A stretch of DNA of 64,000 bases from Citrus sinensis (taxonomy: Eukaryota; Streptophyta; Magnoliopsida; Sapindales; Rutaceae). Positions 61,818-64,000 of the stretch are shown here, piece by piece; positions within the stretch are counted from its first letter, which is position 1; every line of letters starts with the position of its first letter. The translations under genes and the position numbers were made by a program. Under the pieces are notes generated by a model. The model was given only the letters and a program-made list of their open reading frames with translations. It did no database searches and was not told the DNA's origin. Location: positions 27,867,001 to 27,931,000 of the forward strand of contig NC_068564.1 of NCBI RefSeq assembly GCF_022201045.2, given 5' to 3'.

Positions 61818-62568
61818 TATTTTGTATATCAAACTTAGAACTTTGAATGTAACATATAATAATTATGAACCGTCACAAAAAGTCATGTAATGTACGTAGG
61901 TAACGCCAAAGTTATCAAGAAAAATAATTTAATGATCACCTGAGACAGCCAGTGCAAGGAGAATGCGGAGTGGAAAAAGTCGATTGATCTTGTCGGAAAA
62001 AGGCGCCTGTAAAATGAACCGGGGACTCCGGCGGCGAAATAAGACCGGTGAGTGTCGGAAGCCAGGCATTCTTCCATGCTGCTGCCTATGGGAGGCAGGA
62101 GTTGAAAGAGAGTGTTGAAGTCATTGCTGGGGAGGTCGGAGAAGAAAGCTGAGAACTCCGGTGGCTCGTACCCCGAGGCCTCGTAACGTTTGCTAATGTG
62201 TTTGATGATCACGTCCACGATGTACAGAGTGTTGTTGCCGCATGAACAGCCTAAATCTGCCAAGGCAAAGGGGATGGTTTCTGATGGTGGCTCCATTAAC
62301 TGAATATTGTCTAGGGTTTCTCTTAGTAGATGAAGCATGGATTGAGCATGTATTGCCTGCATGTCGAATATAATCAAGGACTTACGCATAATACACAAAT
62401 AACAAATTAAAAATGAGTGAAAATATAACTAGAAAGGAATTCAAAAGGAACCTGGGCTTGAGAGTTATTGGCATAGCTGGCTTCACCGTTGCCTCCTTTC
62501 ATGCTAAGTATCATCTCAAGCTTTCTGTCTGAAACAATAACATCATTTCCTTTGGGAGCCATTTTCAT
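59952..62568 (-). CDS. IAMT1: Indole-3-acetate O-methyltransferase (SABATH family)
   Basis: Four exons on the minus strand join to about 387 residues. Two in-frame ATGs open it (62568 and 62562; MKMAPKGND or MAPKGND). Motifs in order: MILSMKGGNGEASYANNSQA with substrate-binding residues, LADLGCSCGNNT for S-adenosylmethionine, FSAFFSDLPSNDFNTLFQLL, GVPGSFYRRLFP, FHSAFSLHWLSQVP with the substrate-contacting Trp, CLGRTSADPTDQGG, and a final LQFFHIVASLSFA. Similarity to Arabidopsis IAMT1 (At5g55250), as I recall it, is close throughout, so auxin methylation is a firm family call, though SABATH substrate choice depends on few residues. Product: methyl-IAA, an inactive, mobile auxin form. No break seen. 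An ATT/TTA microsatellite lies in an intron near 61789-61818. Confidence 0.93.
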
Positions 62569-62626
62569 TAAAGCTTTATATGTATGCTGTGTGTGTGTGT
62601 GTGTAACAAGAACTATAAGAATAAGT

Positions 62627-62743
62627 AAGTGCTTTTGCAGCTTCTTGCTCTGCGTGATGTGGTGATCGAATGTGAGAGGAAGTGCAATAAGTGCTTTTGC
62701 AGCTTCTTGCTCTGCGTGATGTGGTGAATGTGAGAGGAAGTGC
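62627..62743 (-). repeat. 62-bp tandem duplication just upstream of IAMT1
   Basis: The block aagtgcttttgcagcttctt... starts at 62627 and again at 62689; the second copy lacks 4 bp (atcg). It lies within 180 bp of the IAMT1 start, in its leader or core promoter. A (gt)n run sits at 62588-62604. Confidence 0.88.
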
Positions 62744-63142
62744 TTTTGGCGGTTGGTTTTCTGGACTGGAGGAGGCTAGGGAAAGTAGACTATATATAAT
62801 GAGAGGATATTTGATATAGGCTGTGTATTTTGGTGAGCGAACGAGAATTAAAAAGGATATATATATATTAAAAATAGAAAAGAAAGCCAAATATGGTAAA
62901 AATAAGTTCAAAATGTGCAGATATGGACCTCACATGCAGCAACAAATTAAGCAACAAAGTACCCAAAATTGACGCCGGATTTTCCATGTTTCCGATCTCT
63001 ATGTAACTTCACTGTTGTCGGAAATATTCCCCTGAATAAAATAGTAGATTGTGAAACATAAAAGACAGTTGAATTAATAATAACAATATATTCATTTATT
63101 ATTATTTTTATAACATTCTTGATGATATGCATATTACATGAG
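62744..63142. promoter_or_regulatory. IAMT1 promoter region
   Basis: AT-rich upstream DNA of the minus-strand IAMT1 gene. A tatatata stretch near 62858-62868 (read on either strand) could serve as a TATA element, though it is rather far from the start codon; a second tatatata lies near 62791-62797. Confidence 0.4.
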
Positions 63143-63475
63143 TAATGATAGATATCCTAAATGTATCATTCATTAAGTTAATATGGAAATTTTTTAAATA
63201 ACCTACTTAATTATGTTATTGTGTTGATCCTTATTCTATTTTTGAAGTATTTATAATGATAGATATCCTAAATGTATCATTCATTAAGTTAATATGGAAA
63301 TTTTTTAAATAACCTACTTAATTATGTTATTGTGTTGATCCTTATTCTATTTTTGAAGTATTTATAATGATAGATATCCTAAATGTATCATTCATTAAGT
63401 TAATATGGAAATTTTTTAAATAACCTACTTAATTATGTTATTGCGTGGATCCTTATTCTATTTTTGAAGTATTTA
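63143..63475. repeat. Three-copy tandem repeat, 111-bp period
   Basis: Units start taatgatagatatccta at 63143, 63254 and 63365. Copies 1 and 2 are practically identical; copy 3 differs by a few bases (gcgtgg for gtgttg). AT-rich, no coding capacity. Confidence 0.93.
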
Positions 63476-64000
63476 TAAAAAAAATTAAAAAGTAAATGAA
63501 ATTTACCAAGAAAGAGCGTGCAAAAGTTAACATCCGTGGCCCCAACATAACCTAAAACAAGCCAACAACAATTCTTGTTATACAATTGCATTATCATGTA
63601 GCTTCCAATTAGTAGAAAACAAAATTGCAAAACGGCGTTAACATACTAATTAAAAAAAAAAACAAAAAAATTAAATTTAAAAATAAAACTTAATTAAGAT
63701 GGTTGGAGACATTATTTTTAAGCACATGCATGCAAAAAGGTTTTTGGGCTCTAAAGCTATGATGTAATTTGCCTCTTATTGCATGCTGCTAGCTAGATTT
63801 AGTGAATATATTATAAACTAATTAAGAAAGAAATTATTGACTAATTATCTGCTTAACAATACATATAAATTATAAAGATCCTAATTAATAAGCCCGAAAA
63901 GCATAAGTTGACAATCACTATTTCTTAAAGCTATTACTAGTTAATAATTTCTAAAATTTAAAAATAAAACCTTAACATTGCTAAGTACATACATGCTAAA
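63476..64000. other. AT-rich DNA at the window end
   Basis: No gene or recognisable element. Confidence 0.5.

Noticed and set aside
62576-62911. 111-codon minus-strand frame upstream of IAMT1
   Set aside because: Its sequence comes from the tandem duplication, the GT repeat and AT-rich DNA; it is probably leader and promoter.
63143-63475. Regular repeats suggesting a CRISPR array
   Set aside because: Units abut with no unique spacers, the period is 111 bp and the DNA is a plant nuclear genome; it is a minisatellite.

Overview
This is eudicot plant nuclear DNA. It is AT-rich, genes are split by GT-AG introns, many products carry mitochondrial or plastid leaders, and every recognised gene has a plant orthologue. 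Gene content and order fit a rosid, and Citrus or a relative is my best guess from memory, not proven here. There are no bacterial-style operons, CRISPR arrays or rRNA genes.

Layout: 1-3.2 kb holds MITE-like AT-rich repeats. 3.4-6.3 kb (+) encodes a seven-pass DUF3537/gustatory-receptor-like protein. It is followed by a 122-bp foldback MITE and repeat-rich DNA, then an EHD1-type membrane-remodelling ATPase (8.8-13.3 kb, +). 14.2 kb (+) is a small DUF761 protein; 16.3-17.6 kb (+) a SWIB/MDM2-domain protein; 18.4-20.4 kb (-) a GDSL esterase; 22.0-23.9 kb (+) a mitochondrial pyruvate carrier subunit; 25.6-28.1 kb (+) mitochondrial GrpE; 28.8-30.7 kb (-) an unrecognised conserved plant protein; 31.7-36.1 kb (+) the plastid trigger factor TIG. 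36.8-41 kb is a transposon graveyard with a hAT-like element and two SINEs with clear target duplications. 43.2-46.3 kb (+) is MAP65-1.

46,804-53,931 is a complete 7.1-kb Mutator-like element with long terminal inverted repeats and a perfect 9-bp target duplication. It carries a MuDR-type transposase broken by two in-frame stops and, on the opposite strand, a DUF1985 plus Ulp1-type (C48) protease gene. After it come LIP5/VTA1 (54.3-57.5 kb, +), a single-exon protein with an N-myristoylation-type start (58.9 kb, +) and an indole-3-acetate methyltransferase, IAMT1 (60.0-62.6 kb, -). Tandem repeats fill much of the last kilobase.

The host genes are mostly housekeeping and do not form one pathway: protein folding in organelles (GrpE, TIG), membrane trafficking (EHD1, LIP5), cytoskeleton (MAP65-1), pyruvate import and auxin methylation. 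What links them is ancient gene order. From memory, Arabidopsis keeps TIG, MAP65-1, GrpE and IAMT1 together near At5g55200-55250, LIP5, MAP65-2, a second GrpE, a GDSL gene and a SWIB gene near At4g26750-26810, and the DUF3537-EHD1 pair at At3g20300/At3g20290. I found no convincing wholly new system. The most interesting items are the protease-bearing Mutator element with palindromic subterminal repeats, the well-delimited small transposons, and two conserved genes of unknown function.
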